From Helicostylum pulchrum (Eukaryota > Mucoromycota > Mucoromycetes > Mucorales > Mucoraceae), in assembly GCA_025677825.1 (NCBI GenBank), contig JAIXMO010000034.1, forward strand, positions 282,501 through 346,500: a DNA stretch of 64,000 nucleotides. The letters run 5' to 3'. The notes below the pieces were generated by a model. That model was given only the letters and a program-made list of their open reading frames with translations. It did no database searches and was not told where the DNA came from. The position numbers and the translations under genes are program-made. Below are positions 46,074-58,638 of this stretch, in pieces. Positions within the stretch are counted from its first letter, which is position 1; every line of letters begins with the position of its first letter.

Positions 46074-47876
46074 ATGATTAGTGAGTTTTGTGAAAATGAT
46101 GTAAAGCATGCAGTACCTGATATTGATGGTACTGCCGAACAACAAGAAGCTATGACAAGTCTCTTTCATCAGTTTAATGTAACTACAGAAGGTGCTCGTA
46201 CCATTGTTAAGCAATTTATAGAAGAAATGGATAAAGGATTGGATCATGAAGGTGCTACACGTAAGTATAAACTTTCCCCTCTCCCCCGAGAAATGTTTTT
46301 GATACTAACGAGAAAAAAAAGTCCCAATGATTCCCAGCTTTGTAACGGGTCGCCCTACCGGTTCAGAAAAAGGAAAATACCTTGCGTTAGATTTAGGAGG
46401 AACGAATCTTCGCGTATGTGAATTTGAATTAAAGGGAGATGGAGAGTTCTCGGTACATCAACAAAAATACGTCGTAGCCGAAGAATTAAAGACGGGCGAT
46501 ATGCGTCATCTTTGTGATTTTATTGCAGATTGCGTTGATAATTTTATTACTGAATATGGTACTCATCATATCAGTGAGAAAATTCAATTGGGTTTCACCT
46601 TTTCCTTCCCCGTAAATCAAACAGATATCAACAGAGGTACTTTGATGCATTGGACAAAAGGCTTTAACTGTAATAATGCTATCAATAAGGATGTCGTCAT
46701 CATGTTGCAAGATTCTTTTCTTCGAAAGAATATTAGTGTGAACATTGCTGCTGTAAGTCTTAATTTTGTTTATTTTATATACGTGTAATGTGATCATGTT
46801 CCATTATTGTGTGTGTACGTGTGTGTGTGTGTACGTGAGAGAGAGGGGGAAAGGATAGCTATCAATTTTTCCCGAACTCGTTTTGTGTACCAGTACCAAA
46901 GCGGGAATCCAGAGAAATCGGTTGGGGGAAAAAAGTATATTTTCCATTCCAGGTAAACCAGTATCTAATCTTTTTGTGTTACTTTTTTTTTTTTTTTTAT
47001 TTGTAAAGCTTGTAAATGATACTGTTGGTACCTTGATGGCCAACGCCTACAGTCATCCTCAAACCTCGATGGGTATTATTCTCGGTACCGGAACCAATGC
47101 TGGTAAGTAATATACATATATAATGTATATGCGTATAAACTAACATAAAGAAAAAAAAAGCCTACTATGAAAAATTAAGCAACATTAAAAAGTGGAGAGG
47201 AGGAGACCAAGTATTTGAAGAAATGGTCGTGAATATGGAATGGGGAGCATTTGACCTTGAACGTCGTGTATTACCTATGACAATGTACGATAACAAAGTA
47301 GACCGTGAATCCATCAACCCTCGCCAACAACTATTCGAGAAGTTAATCTCTGGCATGTACTTGGGCGAAGTAGTACGTAACGCAGTGATCCACTTGATTG
47401 ATCAGCTTGTTTTGTTTAACGGCGAGTCTTGCTCTGGATTGAATAAACAATGGGGTTTTGAAACTGCTTACATGTCTACTATTGTTGTGGATGAAACACC
47501 AGAGCTTGAAAAGACTCGTCATATCTTGGAAGATACGCTGCAGGTACCCTCTACTACCTTTGGTGATCGTCAATTGGTAAAAGCTATTTGTATTGCGGTT
47601 GGACGTCGTGCTGCTCGTCTCTCAGCCTGTGGTGTTGCTGCTGTATTAGCTCATACAGGCGAACTTGAAGCTGGTGCTCATGTTGCTATTGACGGTTCTG
47701 TTTATGAATTCTTTCCTAAATTCCAAACTTACTTGACTGAAACTCTTGATGAACTCTTTGGTCAAGAGGTTGCACAAGGCATTAAATTCACATTGGCAAG
47801 AGACGGGTCTGGGTTTGGTGCTGCTATGATTGCTATGATGGCTCATAAAGCCGCTTTAGCAAAAGCTGAACAATAA
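46074..47876 (+). CDS. Hexokinase
   Basis: Phosphorylates glucose and related hexoses with ATP, first step of glycolysis. Four exons (46074-46260, about 46321-46753, 47009-47101 and 47162-47876) give about 475 residues, the usual size for fungal hexokinase. Seen are the phosphate-binding LALDLGGTNLRVCEF, the sugar-binding signature LGFTFSFPVNQTDINRGTL then MHWTKGF, ALVNDTVGTLMA with the catalytic Asp, GIILGTGTNA, and the adenosine motif ACGVAAVLAHTGELEA. The second intron is about 255 bp, long for this window, and holds two (GT)n stretches. The N-terminus lacks the lysine-rich nuclear motif of yeast Hxk2. Hexokinase and glucokinase cannot be separated from sequence alone. Confidence 0.95.
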
Positions 47877-48978
47877 TGCTTTTTCTTGTTTTTCTACATA
47901 TAATATCCTAATAAAATATCTTGTTTTATTTTTCTTAAATACCATTTGTTTCTCGATAATAGTTACAGCAGCAGGAGTTTCCGGATTATTTTTTTACGTT
48001 TATGACAGGTGAGAAAAAAAAAGGACATGTATTCCATTTTTTACAGTCTCTCCCGAACTTGGTTTTTACCCGCCAATTTCAAACAGGAAGAAAACAGTAA
48101 AATCGGGAACCCGTAATATCACAAATTTGGTTAACTACTTGCTGTGATAAAATAAAATAAGGAGCAAGTTCTTATTATGAAATGATCATTTTGTTTGTGC
48201 TTATTTTATAAACATCTGGGACATTCAGGTGGTTGTTTGTATCTAACATGGACGCATTACAAATACAAGAACTTTTTCTGGGAGTAAGTAAATAGTAACT
48301 AGTGTACACACACAGACTACTACTTTTTTTTTCTGTAACCGGTTACCATACCAACGGTACAACCTGGAAAGAATGGTACCCATCATCACTGATCGTGACC
48401 AAGTTTTTTATTTAGATATACTTTTTAGTTGCATAAGCTGTTATACCTTGCTTTATTTTTTCAGGGGCAACAACTCAACATTTATGCACTTAAAATTTCA
48501 GGAACCAAATAAAAAATATATCAAAAAAAAAAAAAAAAAAAAAAAAAAAGTGGACGGCTATCGTATACAACTAGAAATATAATGATTAAATACATATTGT
48601 TGTTCTCCCCTTTAGTTACGTATTAACTACTTTTATAGTAAGGGATTGTTTTTCCCGTCTTTATCTTTTTTCTAAAAGTGTACAGAATATTTTAGCATCT
48701 TGTGTGGGAAATGGGTTTTTGTTTGCATGGGAGTATCTTGGGCCCGCAAGTTCCTTACAGCAAAAAGGAAAAAAAAAAGAACATGTAAAGTTTTTTTGTT
48801 GTCAATCAATTTACTTTTTTTGCCCCTGAAACCAAAAACAGAGTGGAGCTTTAAAAAAAAGGCATGAATTTTCCACCTAGACCGCTAAGCCTCCCAGCAA
48901 GCAGAAAAAAAAAAGTTTCGAGAATTTTTTTGCTTTCTTCTCTTTTTTTTCTTTGCATATATACGACATATAACAAAA
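47877..48978. other. Intergenic region with 27-base A tract
   Basis: No gene of note. A run of about 27 A lies at 48523-48549. A hydrophobic frame near 47960-48010 (VTAAGVSGLFFYVYDR) is short and unsupported. A CCGGTTACCATACC word near 48338 and T-rich sequence before 48979 are likely promoter parts. Confidence 0.45.
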
Positions 48979-49537
48979 ATGTCTTCTCGTTTAGCTCGAC
49001 AATCGCTTGACTTATTAAATAGTGAACCTTCAAAAAAGACAAACCAATCAGCTTCGATTGAAAATAAAAAACAAAAAAAGATTAAATTACCAAAGATCAA
49101 TAAAGGTATTAAAAAGGTAAAACACGAGATTCGTTATGGTAGACATCAAAAGACAAGATTATTACAAGAGGAAATTAAAAAGAGAGATAATCCTATTGGT
49201 AAGCTATATTGTTTGACAAAAAGCCAAAAAAAAAACACAGTAATTTTTTTTTGACAAGCAACAAAAAAAAAAATAGATTCATTAAACGCCGAGGAAACAG
49301 CTATTGATGAAAGATTGAAACGTAATGTTCAAATTATGAAGAGAGCTTTAAGGTCGAGTGCTTTAGAAAAGAAGATTCATAGAGAGGTATTAAAAAGGAT
49401 ATGCAAGAAAAGAGAGAGAGTAATAATAATAATTGGATTTTTTTGTTGTGTAGGTTATAGAAGAAAGAAATGCAAAGAAGTCAAAGAGATGGTCTAGTAA
49501 AGTAAATGGAGCAGATGGAGATAGTGATAGTAATTAA
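48979..49537 (+). CDS. Small basic protein, possibly Rrt14-like nucleolar factor
   Basis: Three exons (48979-49199, about 49277-49387 and 49454-49537) encode about 138 residues. The N-terminal half is highly basic with KKQKKIKLPKINKGIKKVKH. The second exon is helical (DERLKRNVQIMKRALRSSAL, EKKIHREV), and the end is acidic (NGADGDSDSN). Basic helical proteins of this type are often nucleolar ribosome-assembly factors. The helix 'LKRNVQIM..L...LE..' is weakly like yeast Rrt14; that link is tentative. The gene is compact, with no other domain. Confidence 0.65.
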
Positions 49538-49915
49538 ATAAAATAAAGAAAAAGGTAAAAAAAAAATAAAAAAAAAAAAAAAGATGGTTGTCATGGCAAT
49601 TGGAGGATTTATTTTTCTGTCGGGTGTATATTTTTTGGTGTGCTTTTTAAAAAAAAAACTCGTGTCAAAATGATACACAAGAGCAAGTTTTTTAATGTTT
49701 TTTGGTAGCACACTTGTTTCTTATAAATCCAAACTCAACTTATATTAGCTTAACTCTCGCCCCCCTTTGTTTGCCCTGTAAACAACTCCTATTTTTTTTT
49801 TGGATTTTCCCCTTTCAATCTTTTTTTTTTTTTGCTGAAATAAATTTTATCTTTTTTCTTTTTTTTTACTCTCTTCCTTTTTCAAAAAAAGTTTTTTATA
49901 TATTAAAAGAAAAAC
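49538..49915. other. Spacer and septin promoter
   Basis: A/T-rich sequence with long A and T runs (49559-49582, 49824-49834, 49852-49868). No gene is seen. Confidence 0.5.
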
Positions 49916-51598
49916 ATGTCTGGTAAGTTTATGTTAAGCAAACAACAACAACATTATACTAACAACATTATTTGGTAGACCAAAACAATAGTCCTTCTGG
50001 TGTAAGTTATTTGTTGTCATCATCACGTAATATAAAATTTGTTGTCATCATCATCTAAACTTCTTTTTTTCTTTCTATTCTTAGATTACAGTTTTACGTA
50101 AAAAGTTACAAGGATATGTTGGTTTTGCCAACCTTCCTAACCAAGTACACCGTAAGAGTGTAAAGAAGGGTTTCCAATTCACTACTATGGTAGTAGGTAA
50201 GGGGGGACAGGCAACTTTAAGGAGTGAATAAAGGATATAGGGAATAAAAGGGGGTGGTTTTGTTAGAAGGAGTTTTAATCATTATTATTATTAGGTGAAT
50301 CTGGTCTTGGTAAATCAACACTTGTAAACACATTATTCAACACACAATTGTATCCTCCCAAAGAAGCTGTTGAATTAACTCATGAAACAACTCAAACAGT
50401 TGAAGTGCAATCTATTACATCTGATATTGAAGAAAATGGTGTCAAATTAAGATTGACTGTTGTAGATACACCTGGTTTTGGTGATTTTGTTAATAACGAA
50501 GAAAGGTAATACTACACGTTTTGTGTAATACTTGCGATATTAATTTTATTTTTATTTTTTTAGTTGGAAGCCTATTTTAGATAATATTGAAGCCCGTTGT
50601 GATGCTTATCTTGAACAAGAAAATCGTGTTAACCGTCGTCGTATGGTTGATAACCGTATTCATGCTTGTCTTTATTTCATCGCTCCTACTGGTCACGCTT
50701 TAAAACCTCTTGATATTGAATTTATGCGTAGACTTCATACTCGTGTTAATTTAATTCCAGTTATCGCTAAAGCTGATACTTTAACTGAAGAAGAAGTTGC
50801 TTCCTTCAAAGAAAGAATCTTGGCTGATATTGCTTACCACAAGATTCAAATCTATCAAGCTCCTGTTTATGAGTATGATGATCAAGAAACTATTGCCGAG
50901 AATAAGGAAATCATGTCCAAGATTCCATTCGCTGTTGTTGGTTCCGACAAGGAATTTGAAATCGAAGGTGGTCGTCGTGTTCGTGGCCGTAAATACCCTT
51001 GGGGTGTTATCGAAGTTGACAATGAAGAGCATTGTGATTTTGTCAAGCTTAGACAAATGTTGATTCGGTACGTTTTGCATGCATACTAATATTTGTGCTT
51101 TAATAATAATACTAAAAATAATTACAACATTATTAGTACACATATGGAAGAACTCAAGGAATATACAAATGATGTTCTTTATGAAAACTATCGTACTGAA
51201 AAGTTGACAGCCATGGGTATTCAACAAGATCCTTCTGTATTCAAGGAAGTCAAGTAAGTTTTATTTAAAAAACTTCTTTATTTTTTTTTCTCGTATACTT
51301 ATTTATTTATTGTCGTGTTAGCCCTGTTCAAAAGATGGAAGAGGAACGTCTTGCTCATGAACAAAAGTTAGCAAAGATGGAAGCTGAAATGAGATCAGTA
51401 TTCCAAGCAAAGGTTCAAGAAAAGGAAGCTAAATTGAAGCAATCAGAAGAAGAATTGTATGCTCGTCATAAGGAAATGAAGGACGCACTTGACAAACAAC
51501 GTTCAGATTTAGAAGAAAAGAAACGTCGTTTGGAATCAGGAAGACCTATGACTCCAGAGAAAACTGCTAAAAAGAAGGGTTTCTCCTTCAACAAATAA
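49916..51598 (+). CDS. Septin, Cdc3/AspB type
   Basis: A GTP-binding filament protein of septa and hyphal tips. About eight exons; the first is only ATGTCTG (49916-49922) and the second 24 bases, both before the conserved [19 protein letters not shown]. The G1 P-loop is [18 protein letters not shown]3 is DTPGFGD, and G4 is IAKADTLT. The septin unique element and [14 protein letters not shown] follow. The C-terminal 70 residues are a coiled coil ([20 protein letters not shown] onwards) ending [11 protein letters not shown]. The order and N-terminal block match the Cdc3/AspB group. The stop is 107 bp from the converging TIM21 stop. Confidence 0.95.
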
Positions 51599-51705
51599 AT
51601 TCCCCCCCCCCACAACTCACCAAATTCATCATTTTTTTTTTTAATAATTATAATAATAAATACATTTTTCCCTCTTCTTTTTTCTATCGTATATCGTGTA
51701 TGTGT

Positions 51706-52479
51706 TTATTTTCTTTCCAAGTAAATACGTCTTGAATTATAACCATGACCTGGTACATCAACATAAAGTGTCTTGTATTCCCACTTTTTCTTCTCGTTCT
51801 ATAATACACATAAAAGGTTACTACTACACAAAAAAAAACATGGAGTTTCTTTATATTTCAAAGTTACCTTGATCATTTCCAACTTGACAGTACCTTGGTT
51901 CTCTGGGCCTTCAACATAAAACTTCATAAACAAATGAGGTTCGTTATTATGGTCTTCCACTACTTGAGAAGTGATTCTTCTATTACGTCTTCTACTATTT
52001 CTACTTGGCTCTCCGTGACCTTTAATAGGCTCGCCTAAAACAGCAATTAATTCTTCGTCTTTTCTAATACGATCGACTGTATCAGAAAAGATACTAGTTG
52101 CACTTTGAGAACCAAATAGTTCTGAACCGATGTAATAAACAATAGCTGAGGTTAAAGTAACACCTGCTACAATAACACCAAGGCTGACAGTTGTTTTAGA
52201 AGCGACAACGACTTTTTTGTTATATTAATGACTCTTTCTTTGGAATTAAACCCTTCTCTTTTTTTTTTTTACCCTTTTGTGGTGTGCTTAATTCACTCCA
52301 TGGCTTTACTGTTTGTACTCCTAAAGCGTTCGTCTTTTTAGGAACTTGACGAGCAGGGGTTGAAAAAGGTCTGCAACGCGTAGTTGACTTTGGAATAAAG
52401 CGTAAAGTACTATTTACATAATTATTATTTTCGGTTTATTATTATTTTGTATATTTACATACCTCAAAGAACGAAGCAT
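51706..52479 (-). CDS. TIM21: Mitochondrial inner membrane translocase subunit TIM21
   Basis: Links the TOM and TIM23 complexes in protein import. Four exons: MLRSLR (52460-52479), a second ending at 52272 (CAAAAGG|GTAAAA), the main one to about 51869, and the last from about 51799 to 51706. The N-terminus is a mitochondrial presequence (STLRFIPKSTTRCRPFSTPA). One membrane segment (TTVSLGVIVAGVTLTSAIVY) leads into the intermembrane-space domain (IFSDTVDRIRKDEELIAVLG, EPHLFMKFYVEGPENQGTV, WEYKTLYVDVPGHGYNSRR). The length, about 210 residues, fits the family. Confidence 0.92.
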
Positions 52480-52575
52480 AATAATTAATAATTACTTGTG
52501 TAAAAAAGGAAACAAAAAGAAGAAAGGAAGAAAAAGAATAAAATAAAAAAGAGGTGCTAAGCATAAGTCTGTGTT

Positions 52576-53971
52576 CTAATTATCCATTTCTGCCAACATA
52601 TTTTGTATTTTAGTGGAAGCAACTTTTAAGAGCTTTTTCGATATGGGTGTACGAGTAGTAGGAGAAAGCCTAGGTCGATATGGTTCGTCTCTGCCAAAGT
52701 ATTGGTCAGAAGATATGGATTTGGCATTACCAAACGTATCTCTAGCAAACGTAGCTTCATCTTTTACCTCTTTCTTATCTTCTCTTTTGTTGTTACTGTT
52801 TAAAGAAAGTGACATGATACCCAACCTTTCTTTTTCAACCTCTCTTTCCAGCTCAGGTTCCTGATAATTTAATCTAGTTGAAGTAGGAGGCTGTAACTTT
52901 GGTATAAATGTATTATTCGACATCATCAATTGATTACGATTACTACCCTCAATCATATCCTCGTCCACTCCTTGTTCACGCATCTTTTCTTCGCGTAATG
53001 CCATCGCTGTCTGTTGCTGAAATACATTACTTTCGACTTTACGTGCGCCTAGTTTGGTCGTACGCTTTGGTTTAAAAGCCTTTTTGGAAATTGGTTTTTG
53101 AACTGGTTTTTCAAATTGATCAAAGAAATCGTCTACTGCTGCATTCTTTGGTTCGTGAAAGAGAGTTGGGCTTTTGGTATCTTGTTGTTGTTGCTGTGTC
53201 CAATCGTCAAAGAGAGGGGACTTGGTGGTATGATCAAAATTAGTAGTAGAAGGTTTTGTCTCGTGTAATAATTCATCAAAAATAGAAGGCTTTGTATCGT
53301 GTGCTAATTCGTCAAAAATAGAAGAAGGCTGAGGTGTTGTTGTTTGTTTGACAACAGGCTTAAATATATCAAAATCGTCCGTGTCTATTAAATTAGATTC
53401 CTTGTTCTGATCAAGCTCATCAAAATCAATAAGAGATTGTTGAGGTTGTTGAGGTTGTTGTTGAGAATGTACACTAACGAGTGTATCAGGTTCTTGTTGA
53501 GCTTGTTTGGCTAACTTTTCTTTATAGGATAAACTAGATTTACTGGTATACTTTGTTTTCAAGTCTTTTAAAACGAGTACACTTTCACCTAATGCTTCGC
53601 GTGCTTTGGCATTGCCACCGTGAATCATCAAGTTTAATTGTGAACGTGTCCATGAATCTAATATAGTTGACCTACAAATATATTTATTAATGATACTTGG
53701 AATAAATAAATATGTAAGCAATACACTTACTTTACAAAACTAATATGAACACCGAGGTTACGATGAGCAGCGGCACAGTCTTGACAAATAAATATACCAA
53801 AGGTAATAGAAGCCCAGGTGGGACCTTTTGCATGGCAATCAAAGCAAGCCTGTATTACACAAACAATACAATGAGTAAAATTAAGAAGTGGGATATTAAA
53901 TTCTATCATACTTTATTATGCTTTTTTTGAAGTAGAGTTTTAAAAGTGTCAGCTACTTGTAATTTATTCAT
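52576..53971 (-). CDS. ArfGAP, Glo3/ArfGAP2-3 type
   Basis: Stimulates GTP hydrolysis by Arf1 on COPI vesicles of the Golgi-to-ER route. Three exons. The ArfGAP zinc finger has [20 protein letters not shown] then [17 protein letters not shown], with the catalytic Arg in AHRNLGVH. A glutamine/Asp-rich linker carries two SIFDEL(A/L)H repeats. The C-terminal Glo3 regulatory motif ([20 protein letters not shown]) separates it from Gcs1/ArfGAP1, since Gcs1 lacks this motif. The total is about 455 residues, near the size of yeast Glo3. The start [15 protein letters not shown] is at 53971. Confidence 0.94.
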
Positions 53972-54075
53972 GTATATAAGGTTAAATGAGAAATAGAAGG
54001 AAAAGAAGAATAAAAAAAACAGAGGCCTAGAACACAAATATTATATTACTAAAAATTAGATATAAGTGCTCCGAC

Positions 54076-55283
54076 TTAATATGGGTATTGTTGCTGTTGT
54101 TGCTGTTGTTGTTGATGATGTTGTTGATATTGTTGTTGTTGTTGAAGAGGAGGAGGAGTATATTGAGTACCACCATAGCTTTGAGATAACTCATCATCAC
54201 CTAATAACTCCTTCACTTCCCAAATATTCTGCTTGGAACCAACTGAAAATTCAAGATCTTCTTTAGTAATTGAATCCCAATACTTGTAAACCATCATCAC
54301 TGCCAAAAGAGTACAAATGGTACCAAAGAATAACCCATCGACATAATGTTTCACTTGGTCACAAATAGCAACCGAAAAGACGTAGAGAATGACTTGACCA
54401 ACGACAAAGAATGCTGTACCAAACAAGATATCACCTAATGGCCAACGATCATCCAAGGTATTGACAACCAAAATGATTTGCGAGATAACATAGACAATGA
54501 ATGCAATACCGTTAACAATAAAGTAAAATGCCCATAATGCGCCTGGTGAAGCATAATTAAATGGTCCAATCTGCTTAAACGTCGCAATTGCAATAAATCC
54601 AGTAATTAAAAAGATCAATAACGAACTAATACGAATCGACCAAAGTGATAATGGTGTACCGTCTTCTGCAAATTGAAATCCAACAAATCCATTTAATAAT
54701 AGGCACCAAAATGTCGCACACATAAATCCAACATGAACTGCTGTAAACCACTAATAATTTTTTATATTTAATATAAAATGTTTCCCCTTAAATTATATAA
54801 ATACTTTACTGGATAAACTGGCGATGAAGTAGGAATAATACCAGTTACAAGTAACATTTCAAGAAAAGTAGTCATCATGTACAAGTAGAAAAACATTACA
54901 ATTTCCTTACGACCTAAATAATGCGCATTATTAGCATTGATTATGTATTTACTGCTGCTATTATTACTATTTACCAACTGCTGTGTATTTAGATCGAATA
55001 TGATAAATCATAATAGCCGTCATTATAATAGCAACAATATCAATTACAAGTGTAGCTACAAAAAATCAATGATAAATTAGAATACTTGAACGCATCACAC
55101 GACGAAAAATATTTATTTTTTACCAGGCTGAAAGATTAGATTACCACCAATATCTATATTACGAGCATAACAAACAGGTTCTATACCGTTGGCTTGACCT
55201 ATCAATGGACAAAGCGGTAAAGCAATGGTCTGACAAATACCAGTGAAACTAAACGCTTCAAATTTATATACAATGTCAACCAT
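54076..55283 (-). CDS. CHS7: Chitin synthase export chaperone CHS7
   Basis: An ER membrane protein needed for export of the class IV chitin synthase Chs3. About four exons; start at 55283 (MVDIVYKFEAFSFTGICQTI). A cysteine-rich luminal stretch (CPLIGQANGIEPVCYARNID) follows. Seven predicted membrane segments include TLVIDIVAIIMTAIMIYHI, EIVMFFYLYMMTTFLEMLLV, WFTAVHVGFMCATFWCLLLN, ISSLLIFLITGFIAIATF and GDILFGTAFFVVGQVILYVF. WDSITKEDLEFSVG is typical of the family C-terminus. The end adds a glutamine tract (CAA/CAG) of about 25 Q and H, which is unusual and may vary in length. Confidence 0.94.
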
Positions 55284-56537
55284 GTTTTTTTTTAAAATGA
55301 GAAGATGAGGGATGAACAAGAAAGAAAGAAAGAGAAGAACAAGGGGGAGGGGCGCAAATATATTATTTTATATTAGGGGGAGAGTTTTTGTTTAGGGGAA
55401 AAGGGTTACGTGTAACTTAACTCTATAAAAGGCACTCGATCTGCAAAAACGTGTATTTTTAGACGCTTCGTATTTATAGTTCCCCCCGCCCTTTAATTCT
55501 AGATCAAAAAAAACAGCCCTTTTTTAATATCGCCTTTTAGTTTGTATACATGAATACTCTTTCAATTTAGAAGCTATACTCTCTTTGGGAGAGTACGTCT
55601 AAATACACACTTCAAAACAAATGAGAAAAAATATATCCATTATGCCGGATACCTTTTGGGGGTAATTATAGATACCAGGTAATACATAAATTCATTAAAA
55701 AAATTGGTCTTTTTCTTACCCTTCGACATGTTTCTTTTTTTTTTTTGCTTTTTGAATTAGCAACATTTTACATTGCACCATTACTTTATATACAGTAGGT
55801 ACTCTTATCTGCCGATGGTTATACACCGTATACTCCGTTTTTCTCTTTGTTGAATACAAAAAACTACTGTCGTAAAAGAGAGAAAGAGAGAGAGAGAGAT
55901 GTTCATTTTGTTACTGCTTTTCATTACTTTATTTTATTTATATGCAGTAACTCTCGCTGGACACTTTGGCGCTTAATAGTTGAAGGCTTTATATTGTTTT
56001 CTCTTGACTGTATTAAAAAGATACAAATCTATGGTCTCTAGTTATCAGTAATATTTCCTTTATGTCTTATTATTTTGTCAGCTAAACTTTTGGTAGTACA
56101 GCTAGCTAGCAAAAAAAAAAAAAAAATGAATCAAAACGTTTCCACTCCTTTATCGACAGTATTAATATATACTTGGTATGTATGTTTAAACTTTTAATTA
56201 CATTTCGTATATAGTTAAATCATTTGTTTATTCGTCAATGTATTAAAAAAACACTACCATTTTATATTTTAAAACATTGCTTGTGTTCCCAGCGGTAGTG
56301 TCTCGTTGAGCTTCTGTGTTTTTTTTAGCAGTGGTTTTTCGAAGTTTTAAAGTTCTAAAGTAGCACAGAGTGATAATTAATACCTGGGCACTAAATGTTT
56401 ATGTGTTGTATTTGTGTGTGTGTGAGTACAAATTCCTTCTTTTTTTTTTTACTTCTTACAAAAAAAAAAGTGGAGACTCGTTAACCCTCCTCCTCCTCTT
56501 ACTCTTTTTTTTTTCTGTAACGCTTTTTATAGTAACT
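55284..56537. other. Intergenic region between CHS7 and a Zn2Cys6 regulator
   Basis: No gene is recognised. It contains a purine-rich block before CHS7 (55320-55354) and a GA-type microsatellite (55877-55899). Long A/T tracts with CTAGCTAGC lie near 56105-56125, and GTGTGTGTG runs near 56410. The final 100 bases are the regulator's leader, with a poly-T tract before the starts. Confidence 0.45.
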
Positions 56538-56561
56538 ATGCCCGTATGGAATCGTCAATAA
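56538..56561 (+). promoter_or_regulatory. Overlapping upstream ORF, MPVWNRQ
   Basis: An ATG at 56538 opens a seven-codon frame (MPVWNRQ, stop at 56559-56561) that overlaps the main ATG at 56546 out of frame. Such an arrangement usually lowers translation of the main ORF. The initiation context of the first ATG is ACTATGC, of the second CGTATGG. Confidence 0.5.
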
Positions 56562-58539
56562 CTAAGTTACCGTTAAATAGACATAGCAGTATCGAAAGCG
56601 ATCAGTCCAAAAAAAAGTCGTCCAGAGCATGTACACCTTGTCGTAAAAGAAAAGTCAAGTGTAATGGACAACAACCTTGTGATCGCTGTGCAAAGACTGA
56701 AACTATATGTATTTATGATAGACCTCAACAAAAGAAAGATACACCGAAACCCATTTCAGATAATCACGAACCGAGATTAAGGGTACTAGAACAGTTTTTG
56801 AGACAATTTTCAAAATTATTAGATATTACTGACCCTGAACCACCTTTATTTTCAACCCCTAATCAAGTAGAAGGTAATAAAACAAAAACTTATATATATA
56901 GCTGTTATTTGACTCGTCATATATATATATAGGTTTAACACCGCATAGACTATCGATTACTACTACAGGACAAGGATTATACGTACCTGACAAATATCTT
57001 CGAACAGATAGAATACCTGACCCATATAAACTAGGCATGAGTGATTGGAACCCAGCTATACAAGAAGTACTTGCAAGTTCAGATAATTCCACACCGCCAT
57101 CACCACCACCAGAACCAGTTCGAGAAAATTTAATTCATATTTATTTTCAGTTTGTGGATCCAGTTATACCAATCTTACACAAATCTTCCTTTTTTCATCA
57201 ATTACGAAACGGTCAGCCTATCAGTAAATTGTTACTAAATGCTATTTACTGTATATCTTCTCGCTGGGATTTAGGATTTCCTACTATAAGCGAAGAACCT
57301 CGCGGATGGGCATTCTATCAAAATGCCGTTAGTTTGTTAGATCAGCAAAAGGAAGTAAAGTTATCGACTGTGCAAGGATTGTTTTTATTACTAAAGTATA
57401 ACGAACACGTAAGAAGACCTGGCTTTATTTGGAGGACAAGGTATTACTTTCAAATGATTGTACGCATGTGTAAAGATTTAGGGCTTCCACGTGAAATTAT
57501 ATGTGCTTCAAGCAGTCTGTTTATAGAGATTGAAAAAAGAAAAAGAACTTTTTGGGCTGTATATTGTTATGATGTGATGATGAGGTATAATACATACATA
57601 CATTTTGTTTATAATGTACTTACTTGTTTTTTTAATAGTATCGAAAATGGCACGACACCTAATTTTAGTAATGCAGATTGCTCACTTGATATCCCGCATG
57701 TTTTGGCCGATGAAGCCCAGGAACACGAAAAGATTATGCATTTTATATTATTAACTAAAATCATGCGTAATCAATCCGACATTGTAGATTTTCTATATAG
57801 AAGGCATAATAAGCCAACTTCAAATAACAACACCGTGAAATCATTTGAACAGCTAACAAATGAATTAAAAGCAACTATTGGACTAATTACATCCACAACT
57901 AAATTCCCTTGCAAAGAAAACATGTGTTATACCATATGCTTTTTATACTTGGCTTCCTGTTTTGCTACAATTTTGCTTCACCGCCCCTTCGCTTTATTTC
58001 GACAACAACAACAATCCGTTTCGCCAACCACAAGATCACATCAAAGCCATTGTACTGAAGCCGCTACTAGAATTAAACTCATCACAGAACTTATCTTAGA
58101 ATGCGATGCGTTTGAAGATATGTATTGTTCAATTAGAGGAATCCAACAAATTATACATTATTTATCTGCCGCCATTACAATTTTTAAAGAAGGCAATTTT
58201 GAGCAAGAGCTGCAGAACACACTAAAATTAACTCAAACACTGGCCGCTATATCGCCTGCCACTGAAGTCGTAGGTCAGCAACACAAGATCGAAACTTGTA
58301 TAAAACGTAAAAGTTTACATCTGCCTGATGGTCAGCAATTCAATAGAGATCATACTGTAGGTATGAATTATGAATTACAACTACAACAACAACAAACTAT
58401 GAATACCACCACCCATTATGATAACCAATTCTATACTACAACATCTCCACTTCCAAATATACCTAATCATCAATCTTTATTAGGATTATTATTTAATAAC
58501 GAAGAAGAAGGTGTTGCCCGTAATAATATACCAACTTGA
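56546..58539 (+). CDS. Zn(2)Cys(6) transcription factor with fungal-specific middle domain
   Basis: A fungal regulator of about 630 residues. The binuclear zinc cluster (residues about 28-55) reads CTPCRKRKVKCNGQQPCDRC then AKTETIC, with six cysteines in C-x2-C-x6-C-x5-C-x2-C-x6-C spacing. The middle domain (IYFQFVDPVIPILHKSSFFH, AIYCISSRWDL, FQMIVRMCKDLGL, KRKRTFWAVYCYDVMM) is typical of the fungal_trans fold. The C-terminus is Gln/Thr-rich and poorly ordered. Introns: about 56872-56931, and 57585-57638. The second is 54 nt, open and in frame, so both spliced and unspliced forms would be translated. Target genes are unknown. Confidence 0.9.
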
Positions 58540-58638
58540 ACGAAATTTACGTTTTTATTTGTATTGTTGCATATAAGCCTGTATAAGCTCTCTTTGAATC
58601 TATTTAAAAAATAAAATTAAATATTTTTAATATATACA

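Noticed and set aside
46883..47043. ORFs on both strands in the hexokinase second intron
   Set aside because: The region lies between good splice sites (GTAAGT, TTTGTAAAG) and the hexokinase frame is continuous only when it is removed.
54066..54266. Valine-rich plus-strand ORF
   Set aside because: It is the antisense of the CHS7 glutamine tract (CAA/CAG repeats).
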